Shown one piece after another: positions 22,983-31,034 of a stretch of 49,679 bases of DNA (its first letter is position 1; the number at the start of each line of letters is the position of its first letter). Source of the DNA: Chloroflexota bacterium. GTDB lineage: Bacteria; Chloroflexota; Anaerolineae; Aggregatilineales; Phototrophicaceae. A program made the position numbers and the translations under genes. The notes below the pieces were generated by a model. It worked only from the letters and a program-made list of their open reading frames with translations. It had not been told where the DNA came from and ran no database searches. The stretch covers positions 1-49,679 of the forward strand of contig JACAER010000008.1 in assembly GCA_013388745.1 (NCBI GenBank). The letters are read 5' to 3'.

Positions 22983-24104
22983 TCAGGCGCGGCGCTGCGC
23001 CAGCCGTTGATAGTGCTCGATGACGGTATCCATCATCGCCGGCCAGGTCTGCGTTTCGGCGAAAGCGCGCGCATCCTGCCCCATCTGCGCCAGCACGGCG
23101 CGATCCGCCGCGATGCGCGCCACGCCGTCGATCAGCGCGGGGACATCGTTGACGGCGAAGGTGTAGCCTGTGCGCCCTTCCTGCACGACATCGGTCACAC
23201 CGCCCACGCGTGAGGCGACCACCGGCAGCCCGGCAGCCATCGCTTCGGTCACCACCAACCCGAAGGTTTCCAGCGCGGAGGGGAAGACGAAGACATCGGC
23301 GCTGGCATAGGCCTGCGCCAGCCGTTCGCCGCGCAGATAGCCCATAAACGTCGTGGGGGTATTGGCGAAATGCGTTTGCAGATCGCGGCGTGCCGGGCCA
23401 TCGCCCACCAGCGCCAGCCGCGTGCCCGGCACATTTTCCAGCACTGGGCGCAGTTGTTCGATCTGTTTTTCGGTCGAAAGCCGCCCGACATACAGCAGAA
23501 TCACGTCGTCGGGATTCCCGCCCGAAAGCTCTGCGCGCATACTGAGGCTGCGATGGCGTGGGTGGAATTTGTCGGCATCGACGCCGCGCCCCCACAGACC
23601 GACCCGCCGCACGCCGAGCGCCTGCATCTCACGCAGCACCAGCCGCGAGGGCGCCAGCGCGAAATCGGCGGCGTTAAACACGGTGCGCGTCAGCCAGCGC
23701 GTCAGCGGCTCTAAAAAGCCGACGCGGTAATGACGCGCCATACGCGCCACATCCAGATGAAACGAGGCCAGCGTGGGAATGCGCAGGCGCTTGGCCATCC
23801 ACATACCGCTGATTCCGGTCATCAGCGGGTGAATAAAGTGCGTGACATCGGGCTGATACGCTTTGAGCGTCTGGTAGACGGTGAGATTCGAAGGGCCGAG
23901 CTTGAGTTCGGGATACAGCGGAAAAGTGACGGCGGGCACGGTGAGCACGCGCGTGCGGCCATAAGCGTCGATCGCGCCCAAACGCGGCGCGATAATGAGC
24001 GTTTCGATACCGCGCTGCGCCAGATGATCGAGCAGCAGACAAGTGACGGTGACAATGCCATCGACTTTGGGCAAAAAGGTTTCGGTAAACAGGGCAACGC
24101 GCAT
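22983..24104 (-). CDS. GT4-family glycosyltransferase
   Basis: The start is the second of two consecutive ATG codons (24104), with GGAGCGA eight bases upstream; a longer frame reaches 24167 without a site. The 373-residue protein opens with MRVALFTETFLPKVDGIVTV, the N-terminal pattern of SQD2/MgtA/PimB-like GT4 enzymes. It shows SFHLDVARMARHYRVGF, LLYVGRLSTEKQIEQL and the donor-binding SALETFGLVVTEAMAAGLPVVAS. Such enzymes add sugars to lipids (sulfoquinovose, mannose or glucose). The acceptor cannot be read. No lipid-synthesis genes are adjacent. Confidence 0.9.
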   Translation of the reverse strand: MRVALFTETFLPKVDGIVTVTCLLLDHLAQRGIETLIIAPRLGAIDAYGRTRVLTVPAVTFPLYPELKLGPSNLTVYQTLKAYQPDVTHFIHPLMTGISGMWMAKRLRIPTLASFHLDVARMARHYRVGFLEPLTRWLTRTVFNAADFALAPSRLVLREMQALGVRRVGLWGRGVDADKFHPRHRSLSMRAELSGGNPDDVILLYVGRLSTEKQIEQLRPVLENVPGTRLALVGDGPARRDLQTHFANTPTTFMGYLRGERLAQAYASADVFVFPSALETFGLVVTEAMAAGLPVVASRVGGVTDVVQEGRTGYTFAVNDVPALIDGVARIAADRAVLAQMGQDARAFAETQTWPAMMDTVIEHYQRLAQRRA

Positions 24105-24252
24105 CATTCGCTCCGCAGGGGTTTTCACACTTATGTTAAGAACACCGGACGCTTGCAGAGGATACACACTGTGCCCTTAAAGAATCAGGGGCAGTTGCAT
24201 GAACAATCGATTAAACATGGGGACGCCCCACAGCGCGTCCCCCGCGCTTACC

Positions 24253-24477
24253 TCAGCGGGTGCTGAAGAAGCCGTTGGTAATGGTCTGATTGCCGCTTTC
24301 TTCGATGGCCAGCACTTCCAGTTCATAAGTCGTGCCCGGCTGGAGAAATTCGACAGGCACGCTCAGGCGGCGGCGGTCTGCCGCCACATGGATGTCCAGA
24401 AGCGGCTGCGAAAAGCCGTGCGGGCACGGCACAGTGCGGCCAACGCCAGATCGAATTATCCGCCAAAGACTACGCAC
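24253..24477 (-). pseudogene. C-terminal remnant of a secreted FN3-like protein
   Basis: The last 40 residues of this frame (RRRLSVPVEFLQPGTTYELE, then VLAIEESGNQTITNGFFST) look like the closing strands of a fibronectin-III-type domain: a GTTYELEVLAIEESGNQT pattern. The upstream part lacks a signal peptide and is not credible as the body of such a protein. It is therefore most likely the tail of a larger, lost gene. Confidence 0.4.
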
Positions 24478-24515
24478 TGCTGGAATTTTTGATGCGCCAC
24501 GCTAACCAGTCTTGA
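24423..24515 (+). pseudogene. fragment of an OmpR/PhoB-type response regulator
   Basis: The frame reads GQRQIELSAKDYALLEFLMR and then HANQS before a TGA. This is the start of the winged-helix DNA-binding domain of OmpR/PhoB regulators (typically x-x-I-x-L-T-x-K-E-F-x-L-L-x-x-L-M-x-x-P-N). Neither the receiver domain nor the recognition helix is present, so it is a relic of about 30 codons. Confidence 0.55.
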
Positions 24516-24675
24516 CACGCAGCTTCATCGCAGAACAACAACAGCCTGGCGCTTACCGCCACCCAGACCGCGGCCTTCTGGTACGACGCCCAAGACCCAC
24601 TCCTGCCGCTGGATATGACCGACATACGGTTACAACTGGCGGAAAATGATGGCGCCAGCCTGAAATCAACGGGCG

Positions 24676-27651
24676 TTAATCCGGCTTAGCGCTATCACGC
24701 TTACGCCGTTCCAGCAGCTTGCCGGCGACATTGCCGCGCGGCTGGCCTGCTGTGCTGCTCGGCGCGGGCGGTTTTTCCAACGGGTGCGGCGCGGTTTTGG
24801 GCGGCACGGGTGACGGCGGCGTGCGCCCGCTGCTGGGCGCTGGACTGGTGGTGGGTGGCGCGGCGCTGGCGGCGTCTTTTTCCTTGCGGCTCAGCAGTGT
24901 GCCCAGGGTGGCGCGGGGGTTGGCGGCGGGCGGCGTGGTGCGCACGCCTTCGGCCTGTTCCTCGACTCGCTGCTGCGCGCGCGCTTTGGCGCTCATCAGC
25001 GGGTTAAAGCGTTCGCCGGCAGCGCCCGCCGCGCGCGCGGGGAAAGCCCAGGCGCGCAAACGGCGCAAATCGCTCTGCGTCACGACCAGACGGCGCACGG
25101 CAATATCCAGCGGCAGCAGCAGCAGCGCCAGCAGCAGCAGCCAGGGCCACAGGGGGGTTGCGCCGCTGGCGACACGCAAATCATGCCTGAACACCGCCGC
25201 CGGATCATCGGCCAGCGAACGCCCGCCTGTCAGAGTCGCAATATCGCCCAGCAGCAGTTGGCCATCGCGCGCATTCGTCGCCACATCATATTCTGCCGAA
25301 TAATTGAGCACCCACCCGGCGCGCTGATTCACGGTGATGTCCTGCCCATTGAGCACGCCCACACCGTTGATGAGCATAAAATACGCGCCTTCGCTGCCAG
25401 GCGTGAACACCGCTTCATAACGACCCGGCGCGACCTGCTGCAACATCACGAGCGCGCTTTCGCTGCTGCCGTCCGGGCTGACCACAGAGGCTTGCAGCGT
25501 CAGGCCGTTCAAAAACGCGCCCTGATCGTCGCGCGCGTCCACGATAATGCGCGCCTGCTCGTTTTCCATCACTACGCGCGTTTCCAGGTTGCCTGTCGCG
25601 CCTTCGGTGATCGTCCAGCGCACAGCCTGACTCCAAAACAGCGCGTAATCTGACCAATCCACCCAGTTTTGTCCCCAGCGCGCCGTCGCATCGCTGGTGA
25701 AGGCCACCGAACGCCCTAAGCCATACTGCCAGGCCGCCAGCAGCGGGTCCGCGTTTTCATCGGGCGTGCGCAAAATCACCTGCGCCGTATCGCGCGGGCT
25801 GGTGGCGACATAACCAAGCAGTTCCGGCACGGATGTAATACCGTTGAGAATCGGGCTGCGGTTGACCTGCACCGGGAAAAACGGGGTTTCGATGATATAC
25901 GAACGCTGCGCCAGCACCGTTTCCTGGGCGAAAATCGTCGGAATCGCTTCGACGGTTTCGACAGCGTGGAAATTGCCGCCGCCTGCTGTCGCCATCTCCT
26001 GCAAAAAGGTCGGGATGCCCATGCCGATAGCGATCACCGAAGTCGTCACGCCGTCTTCCTGATACAGCGCGTCGGAGAGTTCAACCAGGCCGCTGGGGTC
26101 GGCGCCGCCGTCGGTCAGCATGATGATGTGGCGGAACTGCGACGGCTCGTTGACGATTTCGCGCGCGACCAGGCTCATGCCCGCCAGAATATCGGTGCCG
26201 CCGCTGGCGCGCAGCGTGCCCACGAGGCGCTGAAGCTGCACGCGGTCATCGACGTTCTGGAAGGGCGCAATCCACGCCGCCAGCGAATCGAACGACGCCA
26301 CACCGGCGCGGTCAATCGGTTGCAGCAGTTCAATCGAGCGGATAATGGCCTCTTTGGCAAGTTCGATGTTTTCCACGCCGCTGGGACCGATCGCGCTCAT
26401 GCTGCCGGAACGGTCGATCACATAGGCAATCGTTAACTGGGGAAGGCGCTGCTGGTCACGAATCTGCATTTCGACCGGCAGCGCATCTTCCAGCGGCGTC
26501 TGGAAGTAGCCGCCGGGGCCATAAGCCTGCGGCCCGCCGATCACCACCAGCCCGCCGCCCAGATCCTTGACATAACTTTCGATCAACTGCATGCGGCGGT
26601 TGGAAAGCTGCGTCGCTGGCACATTCACCAGAATCACGCTGTCATACTGCGCCAGCGCGCCGATGCCCACCGGCAGGCTGTTGGGGGTGGCCGTATCCAC
26701 CACCAGCCCGCTTTGTTCCAGCGCCGGGATCAAATACTGCGTTTCTGCGTCATCGACGCTCACGACCAGCACACGCGGCGGCCCCACCACGCGGCTGAAG
26801 GTCGCCATCTGGTTGTTCTGGAAAAAAGCGTCGTTGCCCACTGGATCGACCTGCACGACAAAATCGCGGAAGCCCGTGCCACCGCTTTGCAGGCGCAGCG
26901 AATAATTGTTCGTGCCCGCGCGCAGATTAACGACTTCCTGATGGATGATTTCGCCCGCGCCGAGAATCGTCACGGTGGCCGCCGTCGCGGCCTGCGCTTC
27001 GATCGTCACGCTGAGATCGAACTGCTGGCCTTCGTTGACGGTATCGGGGACGACGACGTTAGTGACCTGCACTTCGGGTCCCGGTTGGCGCGAAAAATTG
27101 ACATAGCTGATCTCGACGCCTGCCGCCGCCGCCAACTGCGCCGCCGCCTGCGTATCGCCGACCGTGGCATGGCCGTCGCTCAGCAGCACGATACGCCGCG
27201 CGGCATCCGCCGGGAACAGCGCCAGCCCCAAACGAATGGCCTCGGCGATGTCGGTGTTACCGGTAATGGGCGTCGAGCGCACCGGCGCCAGTTCGCGCAC
27301 TGCCGCCAGCGGGCGCTCGACCAGCGCATTCGCGCCGAACAGCACCACGCCGACTTCATCGTCGGGCGGCAGGGTGGCCAGCGCGGCGCGGATGTACTCC
27401 AGCGCGGCGTTTTGCGCTTCTGCCCCCATGCTGTCGGACACATCCAGTAAAAAAACCACCGCCAGCCGGTCTGCCGACTGCACCACTTGAATGCCCGCCA
27501 GCGAAAACACCAGCAGCAGCACGATCAGGGTGCGCAGCGCCAGGCTGACGCTGTCGCGCACGCGGCGAAAACGCTGGCGCGGCCAGCCGATATACAGCAC
27601 AAAAGGCACGGTCAGCAGCAGAACAAGCGCAAGAGGCGTGGAAAAAGACAT
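24676..27651 (-). CDS. large membrane protein with two VWA domains and a GATase-like domain
   Basis: The 991-residue protein has two N-terminal membrane helices (about 5-22 and 38-58). A first VWA domain has the MIDAS motif DVSDS at 70-74. A beta domain follows, then a class I glutamine-amidotransferase-like fold near 291-395 (GGGLVVIGGPQAYGPGGY) without a clear catalytic Cys. A second VWA domain has DRSGS at 413-417. Another beta region leads to a C-terminal helix (about 838-858) and a basic, Pro-rich cytoplasmic tail. This layout matches large BatA-like proteins whose role is unproven, probably metal-dependent protein assembly at the membrane. No MoxR ATPase gene is adjacent. Confidence 0.87.
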   Translation of the reverse strand: MSFSTPLALVLLLTVPFVLYIGWPRQRFRRVRDSVSLALRTLIVLLLVFSLAGIQVVQSADRLAVVFLLDVSDSMGAEAQNAALEYIRAALATLPPDDEVGVVLFGANALVERPLAAVRELAPVRSTPITGNTDIAEAIRLGLALFPADAARRIVLLSDGHATVGDTQAAAQLAAAAGVEISYVNFSRQPGPEVQVTNVVVPDTVNEGQQFDLSVTIEAQAATAATVTILGAGEIIHQEVVNLRAGTNNYSLRLQSGGTGFRDFVVQVDPVGNDAFFQNNQMATFSRVVGPPRVLVVSVDDAETQYLIPALEQSGLVVDTATPNSLPVGIGALAQYDSVILVNVPATQLSNRRMQLIESYVKDLGGGLVVIGGPQAYGPGGYFQTPLEDALPVEMQIRDQQRLPQLTIAYVIDRSGSMSAIGPSGVENIELAKEAIIRSIELLQPIDRAGVASFDSLAAWIAPFQNVDDRVQLQRLVGTLRASGGTDILAGMSLVAREIVNEPSQFRHIIMLTDGGADPSGLVELSDALYQEDGVTTSVIAIGMGIPTFLQEMATAGGGNFHAVETVEAIPTIFAQETVLAQRSYIIETPFFPVQVNRSPILNGITSVPELLGYVATSPRDTAQVILRTPDENADPLLAAWQYGLGRSVAFTSDATARWGQNWVDWSDYALFWSQAVRWTITEGATGNLETRVVMENEQARIIVDARDDQGAFLNGLTLQASVVSPDGSSESALVMLQQVAPGRYEAVFTPGSEGAYFMLINGVGVLNGQDITVNQRAGWVLNYSAEYDVATNARDGQLLLGDIATLTGGRSLADDPAAVFRHDLRVASGATPLWPWLLLLALLLLPLDIAVRRLVVTQSDLRRLRAWAFPARAAGAAGERFNPLMSAKARAQQRVEEQAEGVRTTPPAANPRATLGTLLSRKEKDAASAAPPTTSPAPSSGRTPPSPVPPKTAPHPLEKPPAPSSTAGQPRGNVAGKLLERRKRDSAKPD

Positions 27652-27752
27652 AAGGCCACACTTAAGCTACAGGCGTTCATCCAACCACATTATACAGGCG
27701 ATGCGCGCCGATACCTAATTACGGCCTGTTCATATCCCCGCCTGCCCACCGC

Positions 27753-27845
27753 TCACCGCTCGATCACGCCTTCCAGCACGTCACCGCTCTGCGCATCGAC
27801 ATAAATGGTGAAACTGCCGCCGAGCGTATTGGGCGGCGGGGGCAA
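27753..27845 (-). pseudogene. possible PepSY-domain tail remnant
   Basis: The frame LLPPPPNTLGGSFTIYVDAQ followed by SGDVLEGVIER and a stop resembles the end of a PepSY domain (strand plus V-D-A-x-T-G-E-V-L). A stop lies about 50 bases further upstream in the same frame and there is no start codon. It is a short relic at best; the match is only about 20 residues. Confidence 0.35.
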
Positions 27846-27982
27846 AAGCGACGATACAAACCTTGTGTTCTTTCGCGGTTGCGGCCGTATTCGTAATCAG
27901 TCACCGACAATGCCGGGATTATTCTGGCCATTGGCAAAATTGGCGTCGGCGGTACGGGGCCGACAAGGAATGTCCCTGGCGG

Positions 27983-28009
27983 AGCGCAGGGGCTTTTTGT
28001 CCCTGCGCT
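27983..28009. repeat. 9-bp inverted repeat upstream of mqnE
   Basis: AGCGCAGGG and CCCTGCGCT form a perfect stem with a 9-base loop containing five T. It lies 33 bases above the -35 box of the mqnE promoter. It could be a terminator of transcription entering from upstream or an operator; the T run after it is weak. Confidence 0.45.
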
Positions 28010-28041
28010 AATTTGAAAGATGCGCCAAATGGAACGGGTGC

Positions 28042-28070
28042 TTTACAGCACCCAAAAATCGGCATATAAT
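28042..28070 (+). promoter_or_regulatory. sigma-70-type promoter of the mqn operon
   Basis: TTTACA (28042-28047) and TATAAT (28065-28070) are separated by 17 bp, a near-consensus promoter. The leader to the mqnE start at 28142 is about 65 bases. Confidence 0.8.
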
Positions 28071-28141
28071 CAGGATAGTTTTGTTAGTGAATTTTGGAAC
28101 ATTCAGAACGTACTGAAAGTTCGCAATGGAGTGTAATACTT

Positions 28142-29233
28142 ATGACCAGTTGGGCAGCCCTTCGTGAACAAGTAGACGCCGGTGAACGCCTCAGCTATGA
28201 CGATGGGCTGTGGCTGTTTGCGCAGCGCGATATTATCAAACTGGGCCAGTTGGCGAAAAGCGCGCGGCGGCGCTTGCACGGCAGCAAAGTGTACTTCAAC
28301 AAGAACCGCCATATCAACCCGACCAATGTCTGCGCCTTCCACTGCAACTTCTGCTCTTTCGCGCGCACCAGCGACGACGAGGAAGGCGCGTATACTTTTA
28401 TGCCAGAACAGCTTCCGGCGCGCGTGCGCCCGGCGGTACAGGCCGGCGTGCGCGAATTCCATATCGTCGGCGGGCTGCATCCCAAACTCGGCTTTGAATA
28501 CTATGAAGACGTGATCCGCGTGCTCAAGCGCGAGTTCCCGCACATCCATTTGAAGGCCTTCACCGCCGTCGAGATCGACTTTTTCAGCCAGCTCACTGGG
28601 CTGGATCACGAGGCAGTGCTGCGCCGTTTGATGGCGGCGGGGCTGGATAGTATGCCGGGCGGCGGCGCGGAGATTTTCCATTGGGACGTGCGCAAAAAAA
28701 TCTGCCCGGAAAAAGCGGATATGGAAACCTGGCTGCATGTGCATGATACCGCGCACAGGCTGGGGCTGAAAACCAACTGCACCATGCTCTACGGCCACAT
28801 CGAACAGCCGGAACACCGCGTACATCATATGGTCGCGCTGCGCGAACAGCAGGACAAGACCGGCGGTTTTCAGGTGTTCATCCCGCTGGCTTTCCACCCC
28901 GAAGAAAATAATCTCGGACGCCGCCTCAAGCGCCAGTGGACTACCGGCGTGGACGACATCAAGACGCTGGCTATCAGCCGCCTGATGCTCGATAACATCC
29001 CCAACATCAAAGCCTACTGGGTGATGCTGACGCCGGAACTGGCGCAGGTGGCGCTGTCTTTCGGCGCCAACGACATGGACGGCACGATCATCGAGGAAAA
29101 GATTTATCACGAAGCCGGCGCGCGCACCGATCAGGAAATGACGGTCGAAGGGCTGAAAAGCTTCATCCGCGCGGCGGGCTATACGCCGGTGGAACGCGAC
29201 ACGGTATATAACGAACTGGCCGTGTACGCTTAG
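28142..29233 (+). CDS. mqnE: aminofutalosine synthase (radical SAM)
   Basis: The ATG at 28142 follows GGAG; an upstream in-frame ATG at 28094 has no site and adds a non-conserved extension. The 363-residue protein has the radical-SAM motif CAFHCNFC with Cys64, 68 and 71, preceded by HINPTNV. REFHIVGGLHPKLGFEYYED and HLKAFTAVEID follow, typical of MqnE rather than MqnC. It joins the product of MqnA to the adenosyl radical of SAM, forming 6-amino-6-deoxyfutalosine, the second step of the futalosine route to menaquinone. mqnA and mqnC follow on the same strand. Confidence 0.95.
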   Translation: MTSWAALREQVDAGERLSYDDGLWLFAQRDIIKLGQLAKSARRRLHGSKVYFNKNRHINPTNVCAFHCNFCSFARTSDDEEGAYTFMPEQLPARVRPAVQAGVREFHIVGGLHPKLGFEYYEDVIRVLKREFPHIHLKAFTAVEIDFFSQLTGLDHEAVLRRLMAAGLDSMPGGGAEIFHWDVRKKICPEKADMETWLHVHDTAHRLGLKTNCTMLYGHIEQPEHRVHHMVALREQQDKTGGFQVFIPLAFHPEENNLGRRLKRQWTTGVDDIKTLAISRLMLDNIPNIKAYWVMLTPELAQVALSFGANDMDGTIIEEKIYHEAGARTDQEMTVEGLKSFIRAAGYTPVERDTVYNELAVYA

Positions 29234-29282
29234 GCCACTGATTAGTCGGCAGCGATCGGCTTTCATTTTCAGTCAGAGTCGT

Positions 29283-29453
29283 ATGTGCATCACCAACCCG
29301 ACCGCAGACTCGCCGCTGATTGTCGAGGCGCACAGCCAGGAGGCGGCGCAGCGCCTTTTCGACGCCGATCTCTGGGCCACACACAGCATTTTGAGCGCGG
29401 GCACGGTCAAGCCCTGGCTGATTTTTCTGGATACGCAGCGTCGAGGCCTATAA
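29283..29453 (+). pseudogene. short YciI-like remnant
   Basis: A 56-codon frame (MCITNPTADSPLIVEAHSQE and on to ATHSILSAGTVKPWLIFLDT) resembles the second half of a YciI-type domain, with its E-A-x-S-x-E-x-A stretch and final P-W strand. The conserved N-terminal His/Asp region is missing and the ribosome site is weak. It fills the 296-bp gap between mqnE and mqnA. It might still be a small real gene, but truncation is more likely. Confidence 0.4.
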
Positions 29454-29529
29454 AGACGCAATCGCTTGGTTCTGGTATCTGCTTTTTGAGTAACAAAGCG
29501 CGCGGAAACGCGCCGAAAGCTGTGAACCT

Positions 29530-30390
29530 ATGTTGACGATTGGACTGATCGACTACCTGAACACCATGCCCTTTCATTATGATCTGGCGGAACGCTTGCA
29601 TGGCGCAGATGTGCAGTTTGAACGCGGCGTGCCTTCGCGCATGAACAGCGCCTTGATGGCCGGCGAAATTGACCTGGCGCCGATTTCGGCCATCGAAGCC
29701 GCGCGCCACGCCGACGAATTGTATGTGCTGCCGGATCTATGCATTGCGTCGCTGGGGGCGGTGCGGACGGTGCTGCTCTTTTCGTGGGCGGCGGACATCG
29801 GCGATCTGGACGCGCAGAGCATCGCGCTGACCGACCATTCGGCGACAAGTGTGGCGCTGCTCAGGCTGCTCTGCCGCCAGCGCTACGCCATCGCCCCGCA
29901 GTTCAGTGTGACGCGCCAGCATTTGCCCAGCATGTTGGCGGCGCACGCCGGCGCGCTGGTGATCGGCGATGATGCGCTGGTAGAAGGCGCGCTGCACCGT
30001 GCGTTGAGCGGCGCGCAGGGTTGGGGACTGCCGTATATTTACGATCTGGGCGATGAATGGCTGAAAATGACCGGCCTGCCTTTCGTCTTCGCGCTGTGGG
30101 CGGCGCGCCGTGATCGCGCCGAAGCCTTGCAGGCGGCGGGCGTGTTCGACGCGCTCTACGCTTCGACGGCGGCGGGGTTGCAGCCGCAAGCGCGTGACGG
30201 GCTGGCGACGGCTTACGCGGCGCGGCTGGGGCTGCCGGCGGGCGTCTGCCGCCGCTACCTGCGCGATCTGCGTTATTTTCTCGGCGACGACGAAAAAGCC
30301 GGACTCAAGCGTTTTCTGCAAGACGCCGTAGACGATTTCCACTGGGAACGACTGGCGTTCTGGCAGCCGGAAGCGGCGGCGATGCTGTGA
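29530..30390 (+). CDS. mqnA: chorismate dehydratase
   Basis: The 286-residue protein starts MLTIGLIDYLNTMPFHYDLA and contains the FERGVPSRMNSALMAGEIDLAPISAIE block that lines the ligand site. SIALTDHSATSVALLRLL and ALVIGDDAL follow; all are characteristic of MqnA. It has a two-lobed periplasmic-binding-protein fold used as an enzyme. It dehydrates chorismate to 3-enolpyruvylbenzoate, the first committed step of the futalosine pathway. The DUF2867 gene follows after 12 bp. Confidence 0.95.
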   Translation: MLTIGLIDYLNTMPFHYDLAERLHGADVQFERGVPSRMNSALMAGEIDLAPISAIEAARHADELYVLPDLCIASLGAVRTVLLFSWAADIGDLDAQSIALTDHSATSVALLRLLCRQRYAIAPQFSVTRQHLPSMLAAHAGALVIGDDALVEGALHRALSGAQGWGLPYIYDLGDEWLKMTGLPFVFALWAARRDRAEALQAAGVFDALYASTAAGLQPQARDGLATAYAARLGLPAGVCRRYLRDLRYFLGDDEKAGLKRFLQDAVDDFHWERLAFWQPEAAAML

Positions 30391-30402
30391 GCGAGAGACA
30401 TC

Positions 30403-30981
30403 ATGCGCATCTCTGAGGCAGAATTCAAACGTAAACGGCTGTTTGTGCATCAACTGCTGGCCGATGTGCCGCTGCACGATGTATGGGCCGTGCGTTTGAA
30501 GGGCGGCGGCACAGGACGCACGCTGGCCGATCTTCAGCGTCAGCTTGGCTCGTCCAGAGCACTCGAAAGCGCGAATCCCGCGGTCATGGCTTTGTTTAGG
30601 CTGCGCGCGCTGTTAGGGCAAATCTTCCGCTGGGATGTAAAGCCGCAGGGTATCCACCCCAACTCTTATCTCTATCGCCTGCCGGCAGACATGCGCGCGC
30701 AGTCACAGATCACGCCCGGCAGCAAAGACGCCTTCAACCGCATTTATGCCTTTGAAAACGAATCGCTCAGCGAAGTCATCAACCGCACGGTTCACGCCTT
30801 TTTGCACATGTCGCTGCAAGCCGATGGCGATGATTATGTGTTGTTTCTGGCGGTGTATGTCAAAGCTGTCAACGCGCTGACACCGTTTTACATGGCGCTG
30901 ATCGACCCGTTCCGCCACTGGATCGTCTATCCGGCGGCGCTGCGCCAGATCGCGCAAAAATGGGCGGCGGCCTATGCTTGA
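30403..30981 (+). CDS. DUF2867-family protein inside the menaquinone cluster
   Basis: The 192-residue protein ends with the pattern that marks DUF2867: FENESLSEVINRTVHAFLHM, a strand pair, then TPFYMALIDPFRHWIVYPAAL (the I-x-P-F-R-H motif before the last helix). The N-terminal part (FVHQLLADVPLHDVWAVRLK) is also typical. It has no signal sequence. The fold is probably SRPBCC-like. It lies between mqnA (12 bp) and mqnC (53 bp) on the same strand, so it is probably transcribed with them. A role in menaquinone synthesis or quinone handling is inference from position only. Confidence 0.75.
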   Translation: MRISEAEFKRKRLFVHQLLADVPLHDVWAVRLKGGGTGRTLADLQRQLGSSRALESANPAVMALFRLRALLGQIFRWDVKPQGIHPNSYLYRLPADMRAQSQITPGSKDAFNRIYAFENESLSEVINRTVHAFLHMSLQADGDDYVLFLAVYVKAVNALTPFYMALIDPFRHWIVYPAALRQIAQKWAAAYA

Positions 30982-31034
30982 GGCGCACGCTGAACATGAT
31001 AAAATCATTGTGGAGTTCAAAATAAGGAATGACA

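Larger units (their letters stand above)
24105..24675. other. gene-poor stretch holding several gene remnants
   Basis: No intact gene is visible between the glycosyltransferase and the VWA gene. It holds the tail of a secreted protein (minus strand) and a response-regulator fragment (plus strand), both listed separately. A plus-strand frame from about 24537 to 24690 (NNNSLALTATQTAAFWYDAQ, ending STGVNPA) looks like the end of an exported protein but has no start and overlaps the VWA gene. Confidence 0.5.

Noticed and set aside
28103..29266. Minus-strand open frame of about 387 codons
   Set aside because: Antisense to mqnE with no recognisable motif.
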